A DNA stretch of 64,000 bases from Anaeramoeba flamelloides (GCA_027625915.1 JANTQA010000047.1:15128001-15192000); one strand, 5' to 3'; positions 33,991 through 46,252 are shown, numbered from the stretch's first letter. The notes: generated by a model not told the origin, from the sequence alone. A program made the numbers and translations.

Positions 33991-34591
33991 ATGCTATTTT
34001 CAAAATGACTAAAAAAAGATTTAAAATCGAAAATGAAGTAAAAAATTTTGAGATATTTATTTTAATTTATTAGTATCAAAACCTTACAAAGTTGTTTTTA
34101 AAAATTGAGAATTAATAAATTTCAGTTAACTCTGAAAAATAGAGCTTTTTGGGTCTTGAATTGATTTTCAAGAAATTTTATGGATTTTTTTTTCTCACCC
34201 TGTATTTAAGGATGGTGAACCAAATGAATTCCTAACCTACATTTGAAATGTTATTCTTGAATGTAGATTTAAGTGATGTATTATCTATTCAAAAGAAAGT
34301 AAGATAATTTATTTTTAGAAAACATGGAATATTTTTTTTAATTTTTTTTTGGTTTGTATTTTGGAAAAAAGTCAAAATATTAAGTCACTAAAAAATGTAC
34401 CTAAGAATATAATCTTACTATTAGTCTACCAACCCATCAATAACTTGGTAAATATTTGATAATTATAAAGTATAATTGAATAATTTAAAGGTGTGTAAAT
34501 ACATAACCAATGTGTAACCCACTTTTCATAGGATTTTAGATGATAATAAAAAATTAAAAAAAACAGTGTTCTTTTCTGTCACGTTTAATTA

Positions 34592-35175
34592 GAACCGTTC
34601 CAAACTCACCATGATTTTTTTCAGACACCATATATACCTTTTTTGCCTCTTTTAAATGCAAAAAAAAATAATCTTGATTATAATTAATTACAGAATTTTC
34701 TGATTTGACATATGCTTTTTATAAATAATTTGTTATATTAATGAGAGAAAAAAAACTTGTTGTTTAGGAAATAACTTCAAAAATCCAAAACAAAGTTTTT
34801 AAAGAATGTAAATAAAATCAACAATAACTTTTGAATGTCCCTATCTTTTGTTTTTGGTGTTTATAAATTGATGATCCCATAAAAAATTCGAAAAGAAAAT
34901 TGTCATTTTCTATCATGTAAAAGGTTTTACGAGAAAAATTCAAAATAAATTGATTTTCTCTTAATTTTTTTTTATATATATTATCAATTTCCATAGTTTG
35001 AAATAATATGTTATCTGGTAATAAATGATATTTTAGAAAGTAAAGTATGGGTTGGTAAATAAAATTATCACATGTATGGTATTTAGTGGAGAGTTCAGAG
35101 TTGCTGTATTTATCGCGCTGTGCAGTTTCTACCCTTTTAAAAGAAATAGTTAATAGTTTTCCATAAATCTTTATT
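34592..35175 (+). mobile_element. Mariner-like MITE, copy 1 of a tandem pair, right end lost
   Basis: Begins TA then GAACCGTTCCAAACTCACC. It runs in parallel with the next element: both have CGTTCCAAAC(T/C)CACC, a CAGACA block, AAC(T/A)TG/AAG(T)TTGTTTTTC and CCAAAACAAAG or CTCAAAACAAAG, then CTTTTGG(T)TGT. Its right terminus is not recognisable; the second copy starts where it should end. Confidence 0.5.
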
Positions 35176-35176
35176 A

Positions 35177-35696
35177 CAGTCGTTCCAAACCCACCCTGAA
35201 ATTTGACAGACATTGAAATTGACTTTTTGTCTTTGTCAAATATGAAAAAAAATTCTTCAGCAATTCACTATCATAGACATTTTATGGTTTGTTTGACATA
35301 GGTTTTTAAAAAAATTTCAAATTTGAAAGACTGAGAAAAAAATCAAGTTGTTTTTCAAAGCAAATCAAAAACTCAAAACAAAGCTTCCAAAGATCAAAGA
35401 TAGAATTTAAAGATTTCTTTAAAATGGTGTTGCCTTTTGGTTGTGAGATATTTAGGAATTAAGGACCCACCAAAAAATTTGAAAATTTTTCTAAATTCAA
35501 GTAAATCACGAAGGTTTGTAGCCAAAAATTCAAATTGTAAAATTTTCTTGCTGTGAAATTTTTGTTCTATGATAATACTTCAAGGTTTGTAATAGGTTAT
35601 CACATAACCATAAAACCCTGTCATAAAAAGGCAAGTCTGATACAGAAAATGAATTTTCTGTTTACCATAGATTTCATGTTAGTGTTGGAACGGCTT
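35177..35696 (+). mobile_element. Mariner-like MITE, copy 2 of a tandem pair (520 bp)
   Basis: Flanked by TA (35175-35176 and 35697-35698). The left end CAGTCGTTCCAAACCCACC pairs with the right end TAGTGTTGGAACGGCTT. CAGT next to TA is typical of Tc1/mariner termini. No transposase is encoded. Confidence 0.6.
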
Positions 35697-36039
35697 TATT
35701 TATTTTTTTTCAAAGGATCATTTTTTTGATCACAACATTTTTTCTTCTTAAAAATTTTGTTGAGTTTATTCGAAACTCACCAGCTATTAAATCTCGATTT
35801 AATTTTTTGTCTTGATATTTTGACATTTATCACGATTTTTAGACCTTTTATTACGATAATAAAGAATATCGCGAATCAAGATATTACACAATATTATTGA
35901 TTATTGCTGATTTTTGAGAATATCATGATTTTTATCACTTAATCGTAATTTTTATAACTTTTTTGTGACTTCACATAGATCTCAACAAATCTTATTTCTC
36001 TTCGAAATTGGAAAAATTAAGAAAATTAATTTATAAAAA

Positions 36040-36130
36040 AATTCAATTTATAATTAAAAAATTCTCTCAAAAAATCAAAGAGTTTCCTTTCAAAATTGAT
36101 TTCACCTTAGCTATATTATTGGTCACTGAC
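36040..36130 (+). repeat. Decayed fragment of family E repeat
   Basis: Contains TCAAAGAGTTTCCTTTCAAAATTGATTT-like sequence matching the GACTTTTACTTTCAAAATTG section of 53440-53935; only about 90 bp are alignable. Confidence 0.35.
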
Positions 36131-37230
36131 TTTTATGTTTGAAAGGAATAATAATGAATAAGAAGAATGTGTTTTATTCAAGACACAAAGTTTTGAACTC
36201 TCGATACATGCACTTTTCAGCTAACAAATGATTTTTTTTGTTTTTTGAATTTCATTTCCAGTTGTTCGTTCTTTGGAATAAATTGAAATATAAATATAAT
36301 TGTGAAGACCCCTTTCTTTATGGTGTTTGACTGGGTTGTTTTCATAAAACGTTCCTTATTGTTTAACAATAGAAATAATTGAATTGATCAACTCAAAAGC
36401 GTTACTACAAGAGTTTTAGTTTTAACGATGTAAAAGCACAATTTCAAAAAATATCAGATTTAATTATCGATCTTGTTCAAAGAGACAATGTGGAAACACG
36501 ATTAATGTGGCCAAACAAAAAAAAAGAATTTGTTTTTACATTTATCTTACAAACGAAAAAGTAAATTTTTACTGGTCTTTTATGATAATCAAGAAATTGT
36601 TGTTTACAACCAAAAACCTCAATTCCTATCTTTGAAAATGTTACAATCTAACATCAAAAGTTCAACCATTTTTCAGCGAATATCACTCTCAGTTGTCTTC
36701 CTCTCAAATTTTGTTCAACTTTTTAAAATCCATACATTCATCTCCTATATTTTTTATAATGAACCACTCTTCATAAGTTGGCTGGACACAATCTGAAAAC
36801 TGTTGAATGTTTTGTTAAATGAATTATAAAATAATAAAAAGTGAACGAACAAAAATACAGAAGAATTATAAATATGAAATGGTTTAAAAATCTTCTCAGA
36901 TCATGGGTTAACTGGTTTGGAATTTAAAAAAATTATTTTTGTCATTAAAATTAGTGAGAATTGAATTTTTTGTAAAAAAAAAATTTTCGCTAAGATCTAA
37001 AAAAAAAAAAAAATATCACTCAATAGGACTAATATAGGGGATTTTGATCAAATCTCATAAAATAATCACGTTTCTAAAACTCAAAAGTATTTCTTTTTAA
37101 TTGTCAGATCATTTTTTTTTTAAATTTTGCTTTGGATTTAACAAAAGGAATTCTTTTTTTGTTTTAAAAAAAATAAATACGTTTCCAAACAACGAGCCAA
37201 ACACAATTCAAAAATTTCTAACGATCCAAT
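36131..37230. other. AT-rich stretch upstream of the ankyrin-BTB gene
   Basis: An 88-codon open frame at 36530-36796 lacks recognisable similarity and is probably chance. Nothing else seen. Confidence 0.4.
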
Positions 37231-37559
37231 ATGAATTCCTTCCAAGTCCAAAACGCAAGCAATCCAAATAACTTTAACAACTCGAATTTTTTTAATTGCT
37301 ATGACAAATCTGAAATTTTACCTTCAAAAACAAATGTCACTCAGAATACATCCAACACATCAACCAATTTGTATCTTTCAAAAATTAATGAAAAATCAAC
37401 TTGCCTTTCTTCACTTGTTGATAGAAAAAAAATAAAACCAGTCAAGGTAAAACAAAATTTTTAATCACACAAAAAAAAATATTTTTTTTTCATGTGAAAT
37501 AATGAAAAAACAAAAGACAAACACGTTTTGTAATTTGTGATCAAGGATCAAATATCCAT

Positions 37560-37593
<34 letters not shown>

Positions 37594-39473
37594 AACCAAT
37601 TATTTAAACCTCAAAAACATTTTTTTTTTAAAAAAAAAAAACAAAAAAAACTAACCAACAGGAATTCCATACACTTAAAGAAGCAATTAAAAAAAATTTG
37701 TTAAGCTATGTCGAAAACCAAATTGGCAATGGCTTCCAACTAAATGTAGTTGATCGAAAAGGGCACAGTTGTTTGTACTATGCATGTTCAGATGGCAATC
37801 TTGAAATGATCAAATACTTTTTAGGGTTTGAAAGCAGCAAAACGATCAATAACAAGCAAAATTTTGAAAGCTTTCTTAAGGGGATTAAAAAAGGCCACTC
37901 GGAGGTTGTTGACCTGTTCCACTCTAAGGGCTTAAGTCCTTATCAAAAAACAAGAAACGGCGAGACTGCACTCCACATAGGGTGTCTTTTTGGGAGTTTG
38001 AGTGTTGTCAAAAAATTGTTAGAACATAATTACTCAACAGTTTCTGTTGACAAAAACAAAAACACGCCATTGATGAATGCGTGCAGGAAGGGCAAAGCCG
38101 AAATCGTTGAATTATTATTGTCTCAAAAGGAGGATTGTAAATCCAACGGTTCGAATAATGAGGGCGAAACGGCGTTAATACTTGCTAGCAAATATGGCCA
38201 TGTGGGCGTGGTTCGTTTGTTAATCAAGCACGGATCCAAATTGATGAGTAAAACGAAGAGCAATTCAAACTCTCTTTATGAGGCGTCCAAAAATGGGCAC
38301 GTAAAGGTTGTGGACGAATTATTAAAAAACGGGGCCTATGTCGACAGTGTAGTTGATGGGTGGACAAGCTTATTAATAGCATGCCAAAATGGCTATTTGG
38401 GGACTGTCAAAAAGCTGTTACAATACGGATCAAACGTAACTTATTCAGAACCTGAGTACGGGTTTACTTCGTTATTCGTTGCCATTGAGAATGGGCACTT
38501 CGAAATCGTTCAAGAATTACTCAATTTTTCCCAAAATGAAAACAATTCGGAAACAAACGTTTTACTTGATCAAACAAGCCTTTCAGAAGAAACCCCATTA
38601 CACTTAGCCACCACAAATGGAAATTTAGATATCATCAAACTGTTAATTGATTCAGGCTCAAATCTTGAGTCCTTGGACGATTGTGAATTAACCCCTTTAA
38701 TGTGTGCTGTAGAAAACGATGATGAGGAAACTGTCTTATTACTTCTTAATAATGGTGCCAAGATTATTGAAAACGATAGTTTCCAAATCGAATATCTCGA
38801 AAATTTGAAAATCAAAAAACTCTTACAGAATTATCATCAAATATGTCTCGATTTTTTAGATTTATTTAATTCTCAAGAAAATTGCGATTATTTGATTACA
38901 AATAATTATTCTGAAAAAATTGGAATCCATTCTTCTTTAGTTGAATGCAGACTCGATGATTCAATGGGAAATTTAATCACTGAATTCAAATGCCATCAAA
39001 AATCAGATTTAGAATTGTATCTCAAATGGGTTTATTCTGGGTTAATGAATAATGAGGACGAGAAGCAATTACACATTATCGATAAAATCAATTCAAATTT
39101 GAATATTAACACCAAACAAAAATCTGGGAAATTTGCGATTCAAAATGATTATGAAAAATTATCACTCATCAATTCTTCAAAAAATTTCATTTTAACCGCA
39201 AGCAATGAAAATATCCCGGTTCACAAATTCGTTCTCCAAGCCAGAAGCAAAATGTTTCAGGGACTATTCTTAAGCGTTCCTAATCTATCCCAAATAAATG
39301 ACTATTCGAAAACTTCTTTACAATCAATCAAATGCTTGATCAAATATCTATACACAGACAAATTAGATCATGAACTAAATAATAATCAACTTCATGAACT
39401 TGAAAATGCTCAAGAATATTTCCAATTAAGCCAAAGGTCTCTTTTGGATTATTTATTAGATACAAAATTTTAA
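37231..39473 (+). CDS. Ankyrin-repeat protein with C-terminal BTB/POZ domains, two exons
   Basis: Exons 37231-37446 and 37662-39473, intron 215 nt (gtaaaa ... caacag, phase 0), 675 residues. Residues 1-72 are an Asn/Ser-rich leader without fold. About eight ankyrin repeats follow (about 85-455), with clear cores such as GETALHIGCLFGSLSVVKKLL, NTPLMNACRKGKAEIVELLL, GETALILASKYGHVGVVRLL and ETPLHLATTNGNLDIIKLL. Near 465-530 a diverged BTB-like segment (LDLFNSQENCDYLI ... LYLKWVYSG) is seen. Residues 580-672 form a better BTB fold (NFILTASNENIPVHKFVL, FQGLF, LIKYLYTDKLD). BTB-ankyrin proteins usually act as cullin-3 substrate adaptors; that role is an inference. No signal or membrane segment, so probably cytosolic or nuclear. 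Confidence 0.9.
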
Positions 39474-40552
39474 AAAAAAAAATTATTTTTTTACATTTCT
39501 TTTTGAAAAGAGGAAAAAAAAAAGATACAAAAAGATCATCTCGATTTTTTTTTATTCTTTTTTTTTTTTATAGAATTATAGGATTTAAAGAAAGGTGAAA
39601 ATTTTGATTTTAAAAATTCCAAAAAAAAATTTATCGACTGGTTTGAAGTGCTGAAATTTTTTTCTTTTTTTGAAAAAAAAAAAAAAAGAAAAATGAACAG
39701 TTTTCAAAGAATTTTTTTTTATTTTTTATTTACCAAACTTTACTTTTATCCGAATTTTGAATTAACTTTTTAATTTTATTTTTGGAAAATTATGTATATT
39801 GACAATATAATCCTTTTAGTAATTTCATTTTTGATTTTTAGTTTTAATTTTTTATTTTTATTTTTTTTTTCATACAGAACCAAAAATTGTCAGATCAAAT
39901 AAATTTTTACAATAAAAAAAAATTTGGAAAAAAGTAAATTTGAGAAATTATTGTTGTTAAAAAAAATTGGGATGAGGAAAAAAAGTGTGACAATTATTTT
40001 TTCAAAAATTATAAATTTAATTGTCAGGGATTAAAAAAACTGATCAAAACAACGAGAATTTTTAAAAGATATTAAGAATCCAAATGGGAACTAAAAGTCT
40101 TTAAAGAAGTATAGTATCTAACTTTGGTTTATTTCATTTCAATTACATGAAGATCCTTCAAATAGAATGTCTTAAAAATCTAATTCTTTATTTTTGATTG
40201 TAAAAAAGTAGTAAAAATGAGTAAAAAGGATATTTTTTGGACCATTCATATCTAATAACAAACGACTCTCAGAGATAACCCTTATTATTGAATCTGGATT
40301 ATTTTGTGAGTACTTGGGAAAAACTTGATTCTTATTTAGATTAAAGTAATTGTGAAAATCACCAATTTCAGATTTTTTGATTTTTCATTCAAAATCTTAA
40401 TAGAACCATAAAACTTTATTCATTAAAAATAGCATTGAATATCCAGATTAAAAGATTAAATCCCCAAAGAAACCAATTTAAAATTCATAGAACCAACCCA
40501 ATAAAATCTTTATTTTTAAATTAACATTTATAATGACAAAGATAAAAAATAG
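39474..40552. other. AT-rich region between convergent genes
   Basis: A fragment TTGTCAGGGATT at 40021 matches the TTAA family-3 end; otherwise nothing recognised. Confidence 0.4.
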
Positions 40553-41046
40553 TGATAATTCTTCATTTCTATTAAAATTTAGTTCTATAATAAAAATTTG
40601 ATTTTTACAGCATTTATCTTTTAGTTTTTTTGTTTACTTATTTCATTTTTGGAATTACGTAACTTGTTTAGGCAGATCAAATTTTTTTCGAACAATTGAT
40701 ATTAGGGTAAAGTCGAGTTGTTCAAAATAGAAGAACTCAAATAAAATAAGTAAAATGTATCTAATCAATTGATCGATCAATATTCCTAATAGAACTTGGT
40801 ACAAATTTAGCAATTTTTTTTTTTGTTTTGCTTCTCTCCAAAATTTTTCACACACACATATAATTTATCAGTATTGATAATTATTTATTTTTTTGTATTT
40901 TGTGTATTGTAATCTATAAACAATTGTTAACATTTCAATTAGTGAATGGTTTTAATTTGGTATTTCTTCTAGAATTGATCAGTTAAGATTTTTTTTTTCA
41001 AAAATTGAATTTTGGTGTGTTAAAAAAATTTTAAATTGGGGTTTAG
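40553..41046 (+). mobile_element. Family B repeat copy 3
   Basis: Very close to copy 5 at 62432-62943: shared runs include TTTTTTTCGAACAATTGATA, AGAAGAACTCAAATAAAAT, TGATCGATCAATATT, TTAGTGAATGGTT/TTTTT and GAATTTTGGTGTGTT. It ends AAATTGGGGTTTAG. It lies 180 bp downstream of the DDB1 stop codon. Confidence 0.75.
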
Positions 41047-41225
41047 ATTTTCTTTGAAATTCTAAAAATATGAAAATTATAAATACTAAATCTATAATTT
41101 ATACTAATCAACATTGGAAAATAATGATAATGATAATAATAAAAACAAAAAAAATAATTACAATCGAAAGTTTATTCTTAAAAATTTAGAGTAAAAAAAT
41201 AATTTTCGAGAGACAAATTAAAAAA

Positions 41226-44200
41226 TCAATGATCCAAAGTCATTTCAAAAACTAATTTTTTTAAATTTTCTAATGTGTAATTGTTTTGAAATTGTATATC
41301 ATTGAAAATTTTGTCTCTATTTATTTGATCAATTTCTAAAAAGTCTTCAATAAAATCCCCATCAATAATTTTATTAGATTTTCTAAAAGGAATATTTTTA
41401 CAATCAAATCTAATTATATTTTTAGACATTACTTTTTGAAGTTTCCAAAAAATGTTATATTTTTTTCTTGAAATGCGCATTAAAGAAAAAACGTGACCGG
41501 AGGCCGTACCAATGATTAAAGAGTTTTTTAAATTATCATTATTTTCTTTCGTGACAAAACTCATTGTTCCAAGTTTTATGGAATTTACAAATTGACCCAA
41601 ATAAATTTTTGCATGACATTGTATTCTTGCTCTCTTTTCAGGATCCTTTGATTCAAGACTTGGAATTCTTTTTAAAATTACAAGATATTTATCTCTGTCT
41701 GCCACTACTAATAAATTTTTATTTATAACTTTAAAAGCCGTAATCCAACGGCCACGGAATTCTCTTGCTTTACAAACAATTTGATTTTTTTCTTTATGAT
41801 ATTTATATAAGGTGATCGACTTAAGAACATCAGCATGAAAAATTTGATTAACCCAAGATTCGACCCCAAAAGACATTACCTGGGTTTTAATTTGATTAAT
41901 TAAGGTTATTGAATACCCCCCTCCGATTTCATAATCATCATCGTCATCGTCATCGTCATGTTCATCGTCATCTTCATCGTCATCTTCATCTTCATCGTCA
42001 TCGTCATCGTCATGGTCATGGTCATGGCCATTGCCATCATTATTATCATTTTTCAATTTAAAAATACATAGTTCACGCCCTATTCCAGCAAGTAATACCT
42101 GGGCATCTACCATCCAATCAAGAGAATAAACAACAGATCCAAGATCAATTTCACCAATTTTAATCAATTGGTGTTTTGAATTAATGTCAACATCATTCTC
42201 ATCATTACTATTGCTCTTTTTACGATCGATTAAAAAAATTAAGATTCTACCCTTTTTATTTGAAATATGATTTTTATTTTGGTTCAAAATAATTTGAGTT
42301 CCAATTGCTATAAAAGTCTTATTGTTTAATTCCCAACTAGTAATACATTTGCCTTCTTCGTTGTTTCTTAGTTGGTATTGTGATTGTATTAAAAAGGTTT
42401 TATAATTTAATAATTTAATAAAACATTCTTTTTGTAAAAATATCTTGGATTTTTTAACTTTTAATTCTTTAATGGAATCATTAAAAAATTTTGTTGTTAA
42501 AATAACAATTGATTGAGATTTTTCCAAATATTTAATTTTGGTTGCCATCGCATTTAATTTTATTTGCTGAATATGTGTTTTTGTTAATTTTGTAATATTT
42601 GAAATCAAAATTTTATTTTCTTTAATTATTAAAAGGGAATTTGGTAAATATTCTTTTGAATTTGTAATTAATGGTGAAATGTCATTTATGCCATCAAGTT
42701 GTAAAGGGTAAACAGCCCATCGATTGTTTTTATATTGAATTAAAGTTACCTTTTCTGAAACAATTAATATATTTTTTTCATTTACCCTTTGACTATTATC
42801 AGACATTTTATTTAAATCCTCAAGATCATAATCATTATCGTTATCTTTTTCGTTATCGTTATCGTTTTCGTTTTCGTTTTCGTTATCGTTCCCATTCTCA
42901 TTTCCATTATCAATTTTTTGAGGATAATTATTTAAGGGAATTAATTTTAATGATTGTGACCCTATTATTAATTTATTTTCTTTAATTAATCTTAATTTAT
43001 TCAAATCAACCATATAAATCAATAAAGTGCCATCCCCGAGACCGATTAATAAACTTTGTTTTTTATTATTTAAATCAGAAGTATCTAGAATGGATATTGA
43101 TCTAACAATAGTTTTTTCTTCGATTCGACATTCAATTAACAATTTTAATTTTGGTAGAGAATAAATCTTTAGATTATATTCACCCCAAAATGAAATTATG
43201 ATTACTGGAATAATAGTATTATTTTTCCAATAAAAATTTAAAATTTTTAAACAAGAAATTTCAAAGTTAAATTTTGTTTGGTTAATTAATTTTAAATGAA
43301 AACTATTGCTATGCATTTCTTTATTTTTAATATTACTCAAATTATCCAACTCAGGTCCACTTTCAAGTTTAATTAAAGAAAGGCTATAATCCGAAGTCGA
43401 AACTATCATTAATTTTAAAGATTCACACCAAATTGCATGATTAATTTTTTCGTTTACATTTGTAGAACCAATTTCCCATTTAATATTGCATTTTCTGTAA
43501 ATAAATTTATTATTATTATCAATATTACTATTCTTTAACCCATATTGTAATATGGAAATTGATTTTGTATCAACAAGAAGCAATAAAGGTGTTTTTTGAA
43601 AAATAATGGATCCAATTTCAATAATTTTATTATTGTTATTTCTATTCGTTAACGAAAAGTCGTGCTCTATACAATCAATAATATTAGAAGATTCCTTTTT
43701 ACTGAATTGGAGGATTTGGAAATCTCCACTTAAGGTAAGGATAATAAAAGTGCCCTTTAAACTTGATAAAGAAATGATTTTTTCAATTTTAAAAGGCAAT
43801 TCAAGTTCTGCTTGGAAATTTATACCGATGCATCGAGATAGAATACTTAATGTACCATGATTATATGTATTTGAGCATGAGATAATGTATGGATAATTAT
43901 TAAAATTTGATTTTTGATTTATTGGTACATAAACTAAATCTGAAATTGGTGCCGTATTTGATGGTAAGGAGAAAATTTTATTAATTTTAATCTCTTTTTG
44001 CATTACTTTTTTGTTTTCATTTTCGATTTCGATTTCAATTTCAATTTCCATTTCGTTTTCATTAGTGATCCTGTTTTTAGTATTATTGTTGTTGTTGTTG
44101 TTGTTGTTATTATTATTATTTTCAAATTCTTTCTTTTTTATTAACTTTGGATTCTTGTGTTTGGATTGCAATTTTGTTTGAATATCAAGATGTATAAAAA

Positions 44201-45287
44201 TTGAAGAACCCAAAGTTGATCCAACAAAAATTAAACCAATGTCAATATATGTCAAACAAGTAGGGACTGTATTAATCTTTGGGTCAAATAAGGAATCAAT
44301 TTCAATTTGAAAAGATTGTTTGCTCTTTTTTTTCTTGATTTCCATTAAATGGTAATAACCCTGATAATCGGCAAGTAAAAATAAATCTTGTTTTAATTTG
44401 CAATAGGACGTGATTAAAGTAGGACCATTTTGAAAAATTGTAGTCTTTGTTTGCTTTAAAATATTGGACTTAAAATATAACAAAGAAACACCTAAATGAT
44501 TTAATAGGCAGAGGGCATTGCTCTGTTGTAAAGGAAAAATTTTGTTTGTTGATTTTTCGATGCAAGGCTTTTCAAATAATTCCTTAATCAATTTTTGGTT
44601 AATTAAATCTAACGAATAACTACAAATATTCTTTGATCCGTTTGTTGTTTCACAAAGAATACAAATTATTAAATTGTTCTTTTTTTCGTTCAATAGTTTT
44701 GTTTTTTGAACAGAAAGGTTGGAATTATTAATTTGTTGTTTTTTTTCAGAAATATTTTTCGTTCTTGTATTAAACAAACACAAATCATAAACGTTTAATT
44801 CTTCTAACTTGACATTGAAAGATTTGGAAAATTGTCCATTGACATTATCAAATGGTAATATTTTGAAAAAGCCCTGGCTAAAATAGAAGAGTATTATTCC
44901 CCTATCTTCATCAACCAAAACCTTTTTTTTACAAAAATCAACGGGTTGGTAATTTCGATCACTCAAATCACCACGAGCAAATGTAATTAATTCCTTTGTC
45001 TTTGGATCGTATTTTAAAACCCTTACTTTCAGATTGTCAGTGACTATTAAAAGTAAACTTTTTGAAAAGCATTCTACATTAAAGTATTGTGCAGTTAAAA
45101 GTTTCCCATAAATTGGTACCTCTAAAAAGCCCTCAACACCTGTTTTTTTGATATTGTACAAGATGAATTTTGTTGGTTCACAAAGCACCAAAGTTGCATA
45201 TTTATTTGAAATAAAATACCCTAAATCACTTGTTTGAATGCTGTGAGATTCATGTATTGTTGATAAATAATAATAATTATTTTCCAT
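41226..45287 (-). CDS. DDB1: DNA damage-binding protein 1 (DDB1), single exon
   Basis: 1353 residues (human 1140). DDB1 is the triple beta-propeller adaptor of CUL4 E3 ligases; it acts in the nucleus in nucleotide-excision repair and replication licensing. Evidence: N-terminal propeller VPIYGKLLTAQYF ... LLLIVTDN (human MYGKIAVMELF ... LLFILTA), ARGDLSDR (human AHGNVQDR), FNVKLEELNVYDL (human FNIRLEELHVIDV), LTYIDIGLIFVGSTLGSS, then FRGRWITAFKVI, and a C-terminal helical end IDGDFIEDFLEI plus LENLKKLVFEM (human IDGDLIESFLDI ... LIKVVEELT). The extra length is mostly low-complexity insertions near residues 392-425 (Asn run and Glu-Ile repeats), 792-830 (Asn/Asp/Glu) and 1079-1116 (a long His/Asp/Glu run). 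CPSF160 and SF3B3 share the fold, but the C-terminal motif favours DDB1. Stop is TGA. Confidence 0.9.
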   Translation of the reverse strand: MENNYYYLSTIHESHSIQTSDLGYFISNKYATLVLCEPTKFILYNIKKTGVEGFLEVPIYGKLLTAQYFNVECFSKSLLLIVTDNLKVRVLKYDPKTKELITFARGDLSDRNYQPVDFCKKKVLVDEDRGIILFYFSQGFFKILPFDNVNGQFSKSFNVKLEELNVYDLCLFNTRTKNISEKKQQINNSNLSVQKTKLLNEKKNNLIICILCETTNGSKNICSYSLDLINQKLIKELFEKPCIEKSTNKIFPLQQSNALCLLNHLGVSLLYFKSNILKQTKTTIFQNGPTLITSYCKLKQDLFLLADYQGYYHLMEIKKKKSKQSFQIEIDSLFDPKINTVPTCLTYIDIGLIFVGSTLGSSIFIHLDIQTKLQSKHKNPKLIKKKEFENNNNNNNNNNNNNTKNRITNENEMEIEIEIEIENENKKVMQKEIKINKIFSLPSNTAPISDLVYVPINQKSNFNNYPYIISCSNTYNHGTLSILSRCIGINFQAELELPFKIEKIISLSSLKGTFIILTLSGDFQILQFSKKESSNIIDCIEHDFSLTNRNNNNKIIEIGSIIFQKTPLLLLVDTKSISILQYGLKNSNIDNNNKFIYRKCNIKWEIGSTNVNEKINHAIWCESLKLMIVSTSDYSLSLIKLESGPELDNLSNIKNKEMHSNSFHLKLINQTKFNFEISCLKILNFYWKNNTIIPVIIISFWGEYNLKIYSLPKLKLLIECRIEEKTIVRSISILDTSDLNNKKQSLLIGLGDGTLLIYMVDLNKLRLIKENKLIIGSQSLKLIPLNNYPQKIDNGNENGNDNENENENDNDNEKDNDNDYDLEDLNKMSDNSQRVNEKNILIVSEKVTLIQYKNNRWAVYPLQLDGINDISPLITNSKEYLPNSLLIIKENKILISNITKLTKTHIQQIKLNAMATKIKYLEKSQSIVILTTKFFNDSIKELKVKKSKIFLQKECFIKLLNYKTFLIQSQYQLRNNEEGKCITSWELNNKTFIAIGTQIILNQNKNHISNKKGRILIFLIDRKKSNSNDENDVDINSKHQLIKIGEIDLGSVVYSLDWMVDAQVLLAGIGRELCIFKLKNDNNDGNGHDHDHDDDDDDEDEDDDEDDDEHDDDDDDDDYEIGGGYSITLINQIKTQVMSFGVESWVNQIFHADVLKSITLYKYHKEKNQIVCKAREFRGRWITAFKVINKNLLVVADRDKYLVILKRIPSLESKDPEKRARIQCHAKIYLGQFVNSIKLGTMSFVTKENNDNLKNSLIIGTASGHVFSLMRISRKKYNIFWKLQKVMSKNIIRFDCKNIPFRKSNKIIDGDFIEDFLEIDQINRDKIFNDIQFQNNYTLENLKKLVFEMTLDH

Positions 45288-46252
45288 AAGACATTTAGAA
45301 ATTATCCAAATACCAAAAAAAAAAAAGAGATTTTAAAAAAAATAAATTCAATACTATAATTTTTGATTTTGTTAAGAGTGGAAATAAAGTTCGTGTATTT
45401 TAATTTCAGTCTTTAACTTTGGAGAAATTCAAATTTTAGATTGAGTATTTGAAAACTTATGCAATATTGGTTTTTGAGGAATTAAAATATTTTTAGGAGT
45501 TATAAAAAAGATTCCGTAAAAATTTACTCGTTTGAGTATTTCAAAAAAAAACCTGTTCTTTTTTTTTCTTGTAACTAATACAACACCCAATGTCCATTCA
45601 ATATTACACCGAAGGAAAAATTAAATTTGAAGGTAATCTCCTTAATATTTAGTGTAAATTTTTTATCAGGAACTGAATTTGTTTGCAATTTTTGATGGTT
45701 TAAGCAATTTTTCGAATTGTTTTTTCTTTTTTTAAAGTCTAATTCAAAATAAGCACAGTTGGAAAAAAAAAAATACCATCTTTTAAAATACCAATAAATA
45801 ATAAGAAAATTAAGATTATATAAAAACTGTTCTAACTTATATATCTTTATTCATAAATAATATTCTTGTTACACTTTTTCCATTGAAAATTCGAAACATT
45901 AAAAATTGGTAAGACTCTTTTCAAAAATTTTTTTCTTGTTTTTTTATATTTTTGATTTTATTGTGAATTATTTAAAAAAAAACCAGGCCTTTATCTGAAT
46001 TTATAACAAAATTAAAAGTTGAATTATTACTAAGATTTGATAAATTTTTTTTTGAAAAGCAACAAAGAAATATTTTTTTCGATTTATTATTTCAACAAAA
46101 TAACAATTCTTAAAATATCATTTACTATCACTCAAAGCATACAACTGAGAGATTCCAAACATTTAATAAATATTATGATTAATAACACCAATAGTTACCT
46201 ATTAATTTATTTATTTATGCCCTCTAACAGGAATATTTTCCTTGATCTTTTA
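45288..46252. other. AT-rich intergenic stretch
   Basis: 5' flank of DDB1 (minus strand); nothing recognised. Confidence 0.4.

Noticed and set aside
34818-35213. 131-codon minus-strand frame
   Set aside because: It lies across two mobile elements; composition is that of AT-rich chance frames.
43606-43860. Plus-strand frames opposite DDB1 and opposite the 941-residue gene
   Set aside because: Antisense shadows of real coding sequence, full of low-complexity translation.
41226-45287. CPSF160 or SF3B3 instead of DDB1
   Set aside because: The N-terminal propeller and the IDGDFIEDFLEI C-terminal motif fit DDB1 better.
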